Source: Branchiostoma belcheri (taxonomy: Eukaryota; Chordata; Leptocardii; Amphioxiformes; Branchiostomatidae). From it: a stretch of DNA of 64,000 nt. The stretch is from contig NW_017804020.1 in NCBI RefSeq assembly GCF_001625305.1, positions 2,707,896-2,771,895 on the forward strand, in the 5' to 3' direction. This document shows positions 35,168 to 48,110 of this stretch, one piece after another. How positions within the stretch are numbered: the first letter of the stretch is position 1; each line of letters starts with the position of its first letter. The position numbers and the translations under genes are program-made. The notes under the pieces are model-generated. The model did no database searches. It was not told the origin of the DNA and worked only from the letters and a program-made list of their open reading frames with translations.

Positions 35168-35689
35168 GTAGTAATCAATTTTTCATCTGATGAAAGGGCA
35201 GCCTTATGTGGTTCCATGAGCTGTGGACACATCTTCCCTCCCCCAGGGCTTCTACAATGTACCTGCACTTAAACACCAAATGGTTGTTTTGGCAGTGAAA
35301 AGGACCCCTGAGTATTCCCTTGAAATTAACTGCTATCATGGTTTCTGTACAGCAGTTGATTCGGTTTAAGATATGGACAAATGATGAACTGATAGCTGGA
35401 GATCCCACCCCTCCCCCGGCTTATCTCCACTTTGTATGAAAATGTACACTCTGGCAGCTGGTACACTGGGAATAACTTTAATGGCTGTGGTATAAAGTAT
35501 TAATTCTTTTATTAGATCCAAATCCCAGATGGCCTGAGACAAAATGAACTGCTGTCAGGTCTCATGAATACACAAACATCATTGCTGTGTTGACTAGAAA
35601 CTTTGCTCGAGAACGTTGTCAGGTCCTGTTCCTCCAAATCATCACGTCAGTCAGTCCATGTGTCATCACATGATTGTGTGTCTGCCTTA

Positions 35690-35920
35690 GGCCACACCAA
35701 TTTATTTCCTTTAATCTTGGACATTTTTAAGTAAAAATACAGCAAGCTGACATCATCTAAGTAGAGGGAAGGAAGAAAAACTTGAACAAGACTGTATATT
35801 CACTCCATTGAAAGCACAAAGATATAAACCTGGTCCTGAGCAGGCTTTGTTGATTTTCTTAGTTACTTAGTAAAATATTCTTTAAAACTCTGAGAAACAA
35901 GCAATTAAGTTGGTGTGGCT
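35690..35920. mobile_element. PIF/Harbinger-like MITE, 231 bp (family copy 2)
   Basis: The left end is GGCCACACCAATTTATTTCC and the right end AAGTTGGTGTGGCT. TTA flanks both sides (35687-35689, 35921-35923). It has the same termini as 7620-8060. Confidence 0.75.
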
Positions 35921-36734
35921 TTATAGAAAAGTAAAGAGAGGGAAGAAGAACAAACACAGTCAGTCTACATGATGTTTTTATAAACTGTGACAACAAAGAT
36001 GATGATGAAACACACACTTTTACAAACACACAAAAAAAACAGTCTAGTCATTGGAAGTAATTGATAGAAAGGACAGAAAATTCAAATTCTGGCCTTGCAC
36101 CTTTCCATCACTTCTGATGTAGATACCACTTTTTATGTTGGTCCCACAAAACATTTAATCCCAGAGACTCTCTCAGCTTGTTGAAACAATAGCAGCCCAG
36201 ATTGAAGAACGACAGCAATTTGGTGCAGACTTTTAAGGACCTACTTTAAGCTCTTAATTCCATCTTAAAAGGATGTTATAGCCACATTTCTTCAGCTCAG
36301 AGGCACATTAAGATTAATTTCAGAACTTTATCTCATCGCCCAGCGCCGGTAATATTCTTTAATAGCACGTAAAACGGAGCCTTCGCGTGGATACTACTGG
36401 TTGCTGATTGGTGGAGAGCAGCGGACCATGTACCAACCGGTGCTAACTGTTATTGGGGATTAGTGGTGATCTGTGAGGAAATTGGTTCTGACTGAACCAT
36501 GACTGATCAAAGTGGGCAAACAATCTTTCAACAGGCAACAGCTTCCTAATCACAACCATATACAAGTCATGTATGCCCTATACAAAGAGACACTAAATAG
36601 AGACATTATATATCTTATGACTATAACTGCAAGTATAACACTAAAGTTTAAAGAAAGATTACTCAAATATGTTATACAATTAGTTATTAGTATATTTTGC
36701 ATTTACATTTTTTCTAATCAAACATATTTTTGGG

Positions 36735-37100
36735 AGATTACTGAAATCACAAGTTTTGTTCCTAAAAACTTCCTCTCTTCTACATATCATTAGCACAGTG
36801 CTCTGTAAACTGCAAATGTGTTACAATATGGAACAGTCTTCAACCAAATATACAAACAATATCCTCTTTTTTGACATCTAAAAGTGCCATCAAAACCTAT
36901 CTCATATGCCTTCCTAGCCCTGTAGACTCTTATGTTCTTATATTAATTGGTACCATTAATTATTTGATTATCCTTATTGCATTGTTATGACATTCTATAC
37001 ATTACTTCAGATCTTTATCAATTTTGATTAGTATAGAGGAGGGCCTAGTAAAAGTTAAATATGGTTTACTTTTCTCCTGCATCTGCTTTTATCTATTGTT
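36735..37100 (+). mobile_element. LINE 3' end (ORF2 C-terminus)
   Basis: A plus-strand frame from about 36810 reads CVTIWNSLQPNIQTISS, then KSAIKTYL, the usual W-N-S-L-P ... FKxxLKxYL ending of LINE ORF2, followed by an AT-rich 3' UTR. It is 5'-truncated. Confidence 0.6.
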
Positions 37101-37390
37101 TATTGTACAATGTACTTTCTTGTAGTGCAAAGAAATAAACAAACAATGTGGAACTTGAATGTGTGTAAAGAATTTGTATTGAGCCTTACTAATGATTTCT
37201 TGATTGTTAGCCTCCAGAAATCCCCAACCTTTTGCAGGCAAATTATTGTACTATGTACTTTATTGTTGTGCAAATAAATATACAAACAATGTGGAACTTG
37301 AATGTGTGTAAAGAATTTGTATTGAGCCTTACTAATGACTTCTTGATTGTTAGCCTTCAGAAATCTCCAAACCTTTTGCAGGCAAATTAA
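37100..37390. repeat. Tandem duplication, ~140-bp unit x2
   Basis: Two nearly identical units run from TTGTACAATGTACTTTCTTG through CCTTTTGCAGGCAAATTA, then restart at about 37242. It follows the LINE tail and may derive from it. Confidence 0.8.
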
Positions 37391-37939
37391 TTGCTGCCGT
37401 GGGTGTGATGTATGCCCCATCAGGACTGATTTCCCATGTGGAAGGCTGTCCCAATTACATTAGTCCTGACAGGCCACTTCCAACTTCTGTTTTGAAAAAA
37501 AACTAGCACAGATGCTATCAGTATTGCTATTAAAGGTTAACACAATCATCATTGGCCACTAATTCTGACTGCACAAACACAATAAATCTTATTGTATTTG
37601 TGCTCTAAAATAATAAAATTTCAAAGTTGGTTCCAAAAACAATGAAATCTTATGCCAATGATTGAATACAGACAGAATTTTGTACATGAAAAGGGGCAAA
37701 GGAATCAGCTTAAATGGTGCTTTAGTTGTCATCAAATGTATGTATTTAGCAACCTATAGGGGTACTGCTACACTGTTAGGATATGGCTAATGGGTAGTCC
37801 TGGGATGTAGTGCATGAGATGGTACATCAGTGTAATAATGAAACAGCAACAAGGGAAAACATGTCTATTGGTAATCTTCTATACTAGAGATTTGTAAGGT
37901 AGTAGTGTTTTGGTTTCAGGTAACAACAGTTTGAGCATA

Positions 37940-37959
37940 TTCAGCACCATGGACAGCAA
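37940..37959 (+). promoter_or_regulatory. RE1/NRSE-like site, strong match
   Basis: TTCAGCACCATGGACAGCAA: both half-sites of the REST element with 2-base spacing. It is a single copy outside any repeat array. Confidence 0.5.
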
Positions 37960-38489
37960 CAATCATTACATGTCTGTAGTTATGCATTGAGATAACAACA
38001 AATGTGGGACAGAAAAAGTGGTAGCCATGATGTGAAAAAAGATGCCAACTGATGTCTATAATGCGTGTCATCTGATGTGATTTCATGCAAAGTACAACAT
38101 TCCAAACATAAACAAATGGAGCACGTCCGCAGAATGTACCACACCTGTGTGAAACCCAGATTTTTCACTATTGCCATTGGATGTTTGGTCAACACATCAT
38201 CAGAATTTTGCCAATCGCAGATATCTTTTCCAACACAACATTTGAAAACTATGGCAAACACGACCTTAAATGAGACACTCTGCTGAAGTGCAATGCACAC
38301 TACATTACAGGTTTCACAGAGGTCCAGTATGTTGTGCCAACATGCAAACAAATAGGCATTTCAAGTAATATGTCATGCCCCTTTCCAAACTAAAATTATT
38401 CTTAACTCACCCACTTCAACTAAACTATTTTTCTGACAAGGAAGTTTTGTTTTTATATTACATGTAGAAACATAGCAAGTGTAAGGTCA

Positions 38490-38509
38490 TTCAGCACCAA
38501 GGACAGGAC
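38490..38509 (+). promoter_or_regulatory. RE1/NRSE-like site, strong match
   Basis: TTCAGCACCAAGGACAGGAC, followed by C: complete left half and a right half GGACAGGACC, one base from the GGACAGCGCC consensus core. Confidence 0.5.
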
Positions 38510-38529
38510 CATTACAACAGTAAGTCATA

Positions 38530-38547
38530 TTCAGCACCATAGACAAG
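38530..38547 (+). promoter_or_regulatory. RE1-like site, weaker, 40 bp from the previous one
   Basis: TTCAGCACCATAGACAAG: intact left half, mutated right half. Confidence 0.35.
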
Positions 38548-38574
38548 AATAGGATAGTTTATAAATGACATTAG

Positions 38575-38705
38575 ACCCCAGGGACGAATATAGTGAGGAA
38601 AGCGGTGTAAAGTGCCTTTCCAAAGGGCACAACATCGGGGTTCGAACCCAGGACCTCTTGATCTGAAACAAATGCTCTGACCATGAGATGCCATGTTGCA
38701 CATTG
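38575..38705 (-). mobile_element. tRNA-derived SINE, minus strand
   Basis: On the minus strand, CATCTCATGGTCAGAGC (box A) and GGGTTCGAACCCC (box B) are followed by GGAAAGGCACTTTACACCGC, a typical tRNA-SINE head and body. Confidence 0.7.
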
Positions 38706-39239
38706 GAAAGAAGATGTAAAAAAAAAGGCGTCAAGGTGTGATCCTGACGTTGATACACGTTGGCAGTATTGAGTTGCACGGCAGTGACTCTTCATCACCT
38801 TGTCCTGACCTCTCTCTTGATCAGGTCTTGACCGTCTGACCTCAATCAGCTGACCTTAGATCTTACTGATTGGTTCATGTCTCACATACACGGACGCCGC
38901 GCACACCGGACAAAGAAGATCCTGATAGGTTAACAAGACTAATCTGTCACTGCATTTTTCTCTCTGTTTTCATCTCACCTAATGTAGTTGGCCTGATAGT
39001 TTCCATTAAGTATTTGTGCAGCCCTATCCATTACTTTGGATGCTCCAATGCATGTCAAGTATCTACTTCCTAAGAGGAGGCAACAAATTTCTGTTGCATT
39101 GAAACTGATATTTCTATGATATTTAAAACAGGTTGTATATTATTCCATTGTCAAATAGTTTCTCTTTTCTGCTTCAATAGAACTACCGTGTATTCAGTAT
39201 TATAATTATCATTAATAATTTTTTTCATCTAACATCCAT

Positions 39240-39438
39240 GTCCATAATATCACCATAGTCTATAATATCGCCACCTTGAGAAAAAGTGTGCTTAAAGATA
39301 TTTTTACTGCAACATACCCTAGGTATGTACATTTGAGGTGTGCAGGAGTGCATACCAAAAGTATGTTGCAGTAAAAATATCTTAAAGCACACTGTTTCTG
39401 AAGGTGGCGATATTATGGACCCTGGTGATATTATGGAC
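39240..39438. mobile_element. Palindromic fold-back MITE, 199 bp
   Basis: Arms of roughly 80 bp begin GTCCATAATATCACC and end GGTGATATTATGGAC. Inner arm words such as TTTTTACTGCAACATAC are mirrored. The whole element can fold on itself. Confidence 0.75.
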
Positions 39439-39439
39439 A

Positions 39440-42000
39440 CGGATGTTATAGCTTTATATACATGTACTTACTTGTACTTCTATATAGCTTACGGATTGCA
39501 GTAAAATCTTTCAATTTGCAAAGCAACCTTCCGATACTAGACTGACTTTTATAATCAGGCTTTTGGCATTGTTTCATAAGTTTCCCTATATATACATTGT
39601 ACATATAAATCGCAATACATCACTCGGATGCACTGACAAGGTTACAAGACCCGGGGCAACGTTTCTTCTCGTTAGATTTAATTAAAGTTCAGGGGAAACT
39701 CCCAGCCAATCTCTGGGCTGTAAATGACAACGAGTGACACGTGGCTCCTGCTGACAAATGTTTCACCGCTAAGCACGCCATAGGGAAGTCTTTCCAAATG
39801 TCAGGAAATGTCAGACGTAAGTGCTTCTGCATTTCTTCACGGTTCCCAGATTTTGCCGCTGATACTTACAAACTGGATTATTAATGCTAAGTTAAATCCC
39901 ACAGGCAGATTTTTTAAGAAGTAGTTTCACCTTCAGGTAAAACTTCTTTGATCAAAACAAGCCCTATAACGGAAGGGCAATGTTAACGAGATTACTGCCA
40001 TTCCCTGACAAGTGATTCACTGCTCGAAGCAAAAGGTATCACACGACGACTTTTGTCAGGATTGCTACAGGGTATCCCATAAGCACTAGATCTCGCAGAC
40101 TACGAAGTGGATTGCCGGGGAAACCCCGTACTTAAGGTAATAGCTGTTGAAAGATGGGCAAAACTTTGACTTATGTGGTAAAATGTAGCTATCTGTCATG
40201 ATCTTTGGCAACTCATAGAACTGATGGCACATGTATATGAAGAAATTAGGCAGATATTTATGATGGAAATGGACAGAAGGGTAGGAGATAGATGCATAAA
40301 AAATGGGTTGGATGATCTTGTTGAACTGCTATATGAGACATCTACTAGTAATCAGAATTGAACAGTTTTAGTTCTCAACACACCTTGGAGCCATTTACAT
40401 TAATTTTGTACAACAACATACTTTGCTGTAATCTCCTTTGCTGTCAGCATCTTATTAATTGAAGATTTAAAGTAAGCACTGAGTTGTAATGGAGCAAAAA
40501 TTATGGTGACTCTAAGATACATCTAAGACCAGACTGTAAGATTTGAACCACTCACACCGGGAAGGACCCCTACTACTGGTTCAAAGGGTAGCACAAATCC
40601 CCAGGATTTTCTGGGATCTCGGGGGAAGTAAAGCAAAGCTGCTGACATTTGAGAGAACACCTGTGGTTGGACACCTGTGGTACACCTTCATGTCACCCAT
40701 GAACAAGTCAATCACCACACCTCACGCATGTTTTTCCTAGAACTACCATAGAGTAGAACTCACTGCCACCATGCAAATACAGTATGAACACCATTAGATA
40801 GCTTAAAACAATGTTAAAATTTACAGTTAAAGTTGCAAAGGTTAAACGTGACAGGTCTTTCCTCATTATATAGCTGCCACTGTGCTGTGTGTTTGCAAAG
40901 CAAAGCCAGTGTGTTAAGCTGTGGATATACCAGCCACATGTACATGTATACAGATACAGATAAAGATGCAATATGTAAGGCACTTTCACATGTAAGATAG
41001 TACAGAATACTCTGTGATGTTACATGTTTCAATGCTTAATAAGCAACCTATAAAATTTCTTGCTTGACACTGAATAGCAGGGTTCAAACTCATTCACACA
41101 ATTTAGCAATTTTTATAACATAATCAGCATAATATTATATACCAATGGACTGAACCCATACTAGGTAACATGCGTAATAGGCTCTGTAGTTTGTTCATAA
41201 TTGTATTACCTGGTAGCATGGCAAGCAATTGGCTTGTACAGATAGCTGGAAAACAGCACCATAGTTTGAACTGGCCATTGCGACAAGTCTGCAAGGTGAC
41301 AAATTGCCCCGGCTTATTTCCCCATAAAGCATAAAAATTAATGGAGTTCTTAGTAAACAAGGTGGGCACAGGAAAGTAGGAGAAGACTATTCAGATCATG
41401 TTCTATCAGAAAAGAGGATCAATGCTGTAAATTAACCCAGAGGAATTGGCTGGGGAAAATAAATCAGGAATGATTCGCTGATTTGTCTATCAGTGATCTG
41501 TGTCGCCGGGTTAGGGGATGGTATTCCGAGCATGTGTTGAGTGTCACAACGGTGTCACTCCGCAAAAATCACTGCCAGAAAGAAGGCAGAAAACAATTTC
41601 ATCAAAGAACACATCGTAATTTAGTCATTACTCAAGAATATAGAAATATGACGGTACGGCAACCTTTGGGTTTTTATGTATTACGGGAGATAAGAATCCC
41701 TGTGAGCACAGTTGTAAACTAATGCATAGTCAGGACCATTCATTTCCTGTACAATATCTCAAGATGGTGACTGATAAAAGGTGAGGAGATGAATACATAA
41801 TTAAGTGTAAGGCTGTGTTCTATAATTGTGGGAATATAAATCAAACATCAGGGTACAGACTACACTAATTAAGAAGAGAACTGTTATTAACCTTTAATCC
41901 TGTAGCAGTATTTTTTCCAGGTGAGAGGCAAGGGGGAGGCAAGACAGCCTATCTACATATATATCTAGTAGGCATTAGTGTGTATACTGAGTTGGAAAAT
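39440..42000. other. Presumed intron, no gene recognised
   Basis: The stretch holds high-complexity, less AT-rich patches (about 39600-40140) that might be conserved non-coding DNA, but no exon, RNA gene or mobile element that I can support. Confidence 0.45.
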
Positions 42001-42260
42001 AAAGAACAGGCATTAAAGACATCCAAGTGAATGCAATTTTAGGGCAGCGAAACAAAAAAATATTCTGGATGACGTCCATCTGATATTGACATGTTTTTGC
42101 CATTTTTTTAGGACATTTTTATCATCATCATCATTCTATACTTGAAGAGTTTGAAATAGTCTCAAAAACAGGCTACAAGAGGAGTCCCTCTATTTGTTTA
42201 TTTCTGTACCACCAATAAATAGCTAGAGAACAAGCCTTTGATATATGAAATGAGCAACTG
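42000..42260. repeat. Degraded copy of the GGCATCCAATG element
   Basis: It shares AATATTCTGGATGA, TCTGATATTGACAT and AATAAATAGCTAGA words with 30581-31063. Confidence 0.5.
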
Positions 42261-44689
42261 TTTTCCAGATCTTCATAACCCTCACTTGATAACCTACATT
42301 TTACTATAATGAGCTTTTAACGCATTTTATATCAGTAGTAATGATGGAAATGATTTTTATGCTCGATAACTATTTATTAATCAATCAATCGTGTGAATGT
42401 CAGTCAATTCAGGACATGCTATTCTGTACAACAAGTGATGAATAAACCATTCTTATTATAATAATAATTATATATAGGTATTGTTTATGTCCAAATTAAA
42501 GATCAAGTTTTGCAGGTTTCACCTGATTGGCACATTCTGACTACATGTCACTGTGTATACTGCACAAGTGTGAAATGTGTGTTTCCTGTATGATTTATAT
42601 CTTGCCGAAGTGAAAATGACGGATGCGACTGTCCAACTCCCCGCGGGCCGGCAGGAAGATAATCTCTCCATCTTAACAAAAGAAAAGAAGCTTTTACGCC
42701 GCAATGACGTGGTTATAATTGCCCTAGGAGAGACCTGGCCCCAAAATTGAATCATCCATAATAGATGACGTTTAGGGACTTAAATGTGTGATATGTGTGG
42801 GGGGAGGGAGGAGGGTACATCCATCAGTGAACGCCAAGGACAGGCGCAGTGTATAATGACTCCATCCACGGCCACTGAGGGACTGTAGGTTACAGGTTAT
42901 CACAGGACAGGTAGATAAATTCCCTGCCCACCAACCTTATCTAATGGTACTGACCATTTATCACACATGTCCCCTGGTACTCTCCCAGGATCACTACTGA
43001 TGTACTGTACCTCATGCAGGGGCAAGCTTGCTCAGGGAGGAAAACCACAGCCAAAATTCACCTGTCAACACTACCTTCGGTTAAGTCAGATATTACTTGT
43101 TTTCTGCTTTGAACTGTAGTCCAGTTGGACAGTTTTGTGTTGAACTTTTTACCATACAAAATTAATTTGTTGATTCCTGGATTAAAAAAAGATATGAAGC
43201 AACACGGAAAAAAAAGACCTTAGCATTTAATGATAGCCTCAAACATTAGTAAGAGTAACTGTAATTATTTATATTATAATTATTTTAGGCATGAAGTTAC
43301 ACTCCAAGTTGGGTTATGATTTTAACAATGAAATTTAATCAAGCCACTGCATTGATATATGGGGATGGAAAAACTGTTATAACTAGGATAACAAGGACTT
43401 CTTTTAACATATGTTGGGGCTAAAATATGAGAAATTTGGAGTTGAGTCAGAACATTTTTTTTACGAATCAGACAAAAATGGAAAGAGCAAACCGTAGCCG
43501 AGAACTAAATTTCATAAAGCAAACTACAGGCCAAAATAAAAAAGGCTGTATAAGGTGTGATAAATGACTCAGAATCATTGATTTACTACATGGTGGGCTG
43601 CCTGAACTCTAAAAGATTAACATCTTAGTCATCACTAATGAGACACACATCAATAAGGAAAACCTGTGATGTACCAAATCAGATACTACATCAATATGAC
43701 ACACTATAGTTTGTCACTGTAAGGTATGAATTAAAGAACAATGGCCTAGTAATGAGTATAGTGGTCATGAAATTATCCTTAAACCTACTCCAAGTCCAAT
43801 CTACAACGATTTTTGCTTGGCAGGTTTTCGAATATGTCTTTCTAGTGTTCACACTTTTCTCTCTACTTCTTCCAAAGAGAGAAGAAAGTTAACTAATAGA
43901 AGGATTGTAAAAAGCCTGAAACATGGAATAATGCTGTCCCATGCTGACCTAATCTCCGAGCAGATCTTTTTTTGTGGCAAGACAGTATCAAAATGACATT
44001 GTATGATGATTGTATCCATCTGCTATCAATGCAAAAACCAACATGGCTGGCAAAAAATATACCTGGTCCAGTACAAAAAAGAAAGCCTGATAACATGCCT
44101 AAAAACGCATCAAACATGCTGAAACCTAAAATGTAAATTTCTGCTTGTAGAGTACCCAGACCCTACATGTTCTGGGACATTAGTGACAGCAAAAGTGTCC
44201 TTTTCTTCCCAGTTGGAGCTCTAATCACCATGAAAGTTTGATGACTGCGGTGACCTATATTCAGATAAGGGGTAAATGGATCAGGAAATGGGTGGCCGCC
44301 GGGACTGAAACAATTCTACTCCATTTAACTCATCTGGAAACACCCTTGGTGTCCTTCCCATCAGTGATTCACACTTCAAAAGCCATTTAGAGGCAAATTA
44401 AGGAAATCAGCACTTCAAACGTAAGAGTAACCTATAGCCGGTCCTTGGAAGTCTGCAAACCAAACGTACTATACAGCGACTGTATTCAAGGTTAAACTCT
44501 CTGATGAAGTAAAGTTCTTCATTGAATGACACCAGGTATATTTCATTTGATGTACTCTTCTATTTTTTTTCTCAAATGACAGAAGATTATATCTTGTGGA
44601 TAAAATCATTCTGCTGTTTCAAGTGAAATGTCAAAAGTTCTTGCAGGTAACTTACACAAAAGGAAACATTAAATTTTATTAATAGATTC
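42261..44689. other. Presumed intron, no gene recognised
   Basis: Short open frames only. A 44-codon ATG frame at about 42617-42750 (+) in a GC-richer patch has no known homologue. Confidence 0.45.
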
Positions 44690-45000
44690 AAGTCCTATAC
44701 TGCACAATCCAGGACATCCCACCTGAATATTTGCAGGTTAGTGCAGGTAAAATTGGAGCTATCCAGGTATGTCTGATGTCTACCAGAACCTAACCTGCAC
44801 TGTTTATACTGGATTGTGAATAACGTGTAGGTGTACATGTATGTGGATTTTTATTTGTTATATTGACTGTTATCATTTACATGAAGTATACACGAAGAAC
44901 TGATGGCAATGTTTTCTGAACAGTTTTTGGTATGATCTATATTTCCTCAATTTTGGATGGTGCAGGTAAAATTTGTCGAGTGCAAAGAAACCCCGGTTAC
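44690..45000. repeat. TGCAGGTA-type interspersed repeat
   Basis: It contains GTGCAGGTAAAATTGGAGCT, GATGTCTACC, TTTTTATTTGTTATATTGAC and GGTGCAGGTAAAATTTGTC in the same order as 59160-59590. Confidence 0.65.
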
Positions 45001-46040
45001 AGAACGGCAAAAACTTCTAGTAGGTGTCATATAAAATTCTGGCAGTCAGCACTTCTGAAAGATTAATAAGACCTGGCAGACCTACAAAGCCTGTCGCCAA
45101 TAACTCACCCACATAATCTAATTCTGCATAATTTCACCTGCGAGGGGTAATTGATGACAAAGTCAGCTGGGTCAAAGAAAACAGGCCATTCAATTGTTGT
45201 AATGGATTCTTGCCCATCAGCTACTCAACACAAGTGGGGTGATAACTCTGGCAATATTAGATGTTCTAAAGATAAAGAATAACCTATTTTATATGAGACA
45301 GTGCTAGCAGTTACACAAAATTACCAATCTATTGCCTTGACCTTTTGATTCCATAAATCATAAAAGGAATATGGATAAAAATGGAGAAGATAATTTGAAA
45401 GAAGATATGACATGAATCAGCAAAAATTCTATTCTGGCAGTAACATATTTTCAATACATAGATTTTACATAGTTACATAGATGTTAATTATTTGCAGAAC
45501 TCTAGGAGTTCAGACATCAATCCTAACAAAATGCCTACACATGTACATGATATTGTACAAAGTTTATCGGTTGTCAAAATGCTATGTTGTGATTGAAGAT
45601 TGCGTGTCACATTTAGAATATGCACTTTCAACAGCAGGTGTCAATTGTCCTGTCAAATACCAACAATCATACAGTGTCCCTTCACCCTAAAGTAAATGAT
45701 AACCATCATATAATAATCATTTCAACCCATTAATGGTGCAGTGAAGACAAATTGTCAAGTCTCTCTTCAGACCTGTTATTGAACAACGTCAAACACTTCA
45801 CTTCAGTCCCTATTCAATTGCCTGATGTGCTTTTTTCCTGCAGGGTGAAGTTTCAAACTTTTTACCCATTCAACTGAGCCAAACGCACTTCTGTTTCCAT
45901 TAGTTTGTCCAAACTGGGAGCTATAAAGTACATAGGGACAATGTTTTGAAATAAAAATACTCCAGTCACTTTTCACAACTGACCTGACAATTCTCCTGAT
46001 GGAGTCTAAAGTGGGTGTGCTGGTTGATAAACATTTAGAA

Positions 46041-46194
46041 TACACAAGAGAACAGTTACTCAAGCAACTGGATAGATTTTGAAATCTCAAACCCACAGAC
46101 TTCCTAGAAAGAGGACCCCGCTAGTTTCAACAATGAGTTAAGAGTACAGTTTTTAAAATTTATCCAGCTGCTTGGGTAACTGTTTTCTTGTGTA
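46041..46194. mobile_element. MITE (TACACAAG family, copy 3)
   Basis: The left end TACACAAGAGAACAGTTACT and the right end AACTGTTTTCTTGTGTA are inverted copies, with CAAGCAACTGGATA mirrored inside. 154 bp. Confidence 0.75.
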
Positions 46195-48110
46195 TCTCAT
46201 TACCTAGATGCACATTTTGAATTTTAAAAAGCAGAACTGAATTCCATCCCAGCTACAGAGAATTCCAAATAACCGACATTTGACAACTGGGTACAGAATA
46301 ATGTTAACAACTGCTAACTTTGTAGGTTGTTCACCGATCATTCAATGAACCAACATGTGGTGCCTTTCAACTGCACTGTAACATGCCAGGATTTGATAGA
46401 TGGGGTAGAACACTCAGCTCATCCAAACTGCATGTAGTCCCAGTGCCAAGAGGCGGGGATGTAATTGCTTCAATTCCATGATGACTGTATCATTCATTAG
46501 TCTGGCGGGGCCCTAAATAGATTGCATCATGTTTTGGCACCCCTGATTCCTTAACCTCATTGTGTGCGTAATCATTAGCGGGAACCTACTGATGAGGTCT
46601 TTCCATCTAAACACACAGACTGGGTAAACTAATATTAGGTTTGTGTAATCATCTGTGGTGAACATTTCACAATAGCTGCTGCCATCTTGTTCATGACTCA
46701 ACAGTGCATTCTACCAAACATTACGCAGAAGGGAGACTTGAAAGTGCACAGTGTTATGGCTGGAAGCAATGACTACAGGCCAAGTGCCATTGACAATGTA
46801 TCCAGAGGCTCCAAACATTTCACCACAGCCAAAAATCAATACGTACACCTGCATCCTAGCGGGAAATGCTACCATCCAAACACGGGTCTGATTGACTAAG
46901 GCAAATTTGCCTTCACCTTCTTATGATGGATGAAGCAAATCTGATGTAGCTAAGTTTACATCAATAGATGTCACCAAAGCCCATCCGTCAAGGCCTTAGA
47001 TGTGCAAATCTGTACATGGATAGGCTTTGTCTAAGTTTGGATTACCTTATTAGCTGGACCGCAGTAGCAGTAACAACCCTTCTTTAATGTCTAACTGGAA
47101 GATTAGCTGTTTGTTACGTATTGATATTGACATCCCAATAATGCTATCGAAGACTAAATTGCAGTAGTGTTTATTATCATGAAATTATGAGTCCCTAATA
47201 TGAAAAATCTCATCCACTCACTCACTATCCAAATCTGCTTCTGCTAAACTTTTCATTCAATTCGATTCTTTGTTTACCAACATAGCAGACATGTACATGT
47301 ACATAAACCCTGAATGGCATTGGTATTTACAATCAAGATACAAATAATAAAACACATGTACATAATGAAAAATGTGACAATGAATTGAAACAAACACTGC
47401 TAGGATAGTTCATAATCGCTTCTTCTGATCGTAAGTATGATAGTATCTACTGATATGCCCCAAACAATGAAAAACACCTTTGCAACACCTTGAACAAGGA
47501 ATCAATACAAAACATCCCAAGATGGATAACATTATATTGGCCTGGTACACCTGTACCGTGGTCCCCTCCGAGGAAAGGTAGATCTCATCCATAACTATGG
47601 CATTATCGCCATTCACCCAAACCTGCCCAAACTCTCAACACCAGACAGATCAATAAAAGGTCATCACCAGGAATAATTGGTGCCCTGGCTTGTAACAATT
47701 GCAGGCTTGCACCCAGTGACCAGAGGTTTCCAATTTCTACCCCGTCTTCAGATTTTTACGCTTCATTTACGAGGCCTTGACATTGTAATAACCTTTTGTA
47801 AGTCCCAAATGCAATAAGAACAGGGATAGGTCTACAGAAGATGTGAATTCTCTTTCAATGATACTATAATTTGGTCTTATTCATTTGATATCATAATTGA
47901 TAATTGTTAATTGATACTATTTATCATGAAGTTGCGGATTTGTCGAAGAAAACTAATTTCTGATGGTTAGCATTCGCAGATGAGCTGGCAAAGTGGTTAG
48001 TAGGAACAACTGGTATTCCCAGAAGCAGCAAAGATGACTTACAACAACCAAAGGTAGGCTCTGGACCTTTTAAGCACCTGGAAACATTTAGTATGTTGTA
48101 AAGCCCAATT
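46195..48110. other. Presumed intron, nothing recognised
   Basis: AT-rich sequence without exon-like structure, RNA genes or clear mobile elements. Confidence 0.5.

Noticed and set aside
38640-38700. tRNA gene from box A/B words
   Set aside because: The sequence does not fold into a full tRNA and continues into a SINE body. The same holds at 25770 and 57655.
42617-42750. 44-codon ATG frame (MTDATVQLPAG...) as a small protein gene
   Set aside because: Short, with no homologue known to me, and chance is likely. Mentioned only as part of the intron description.
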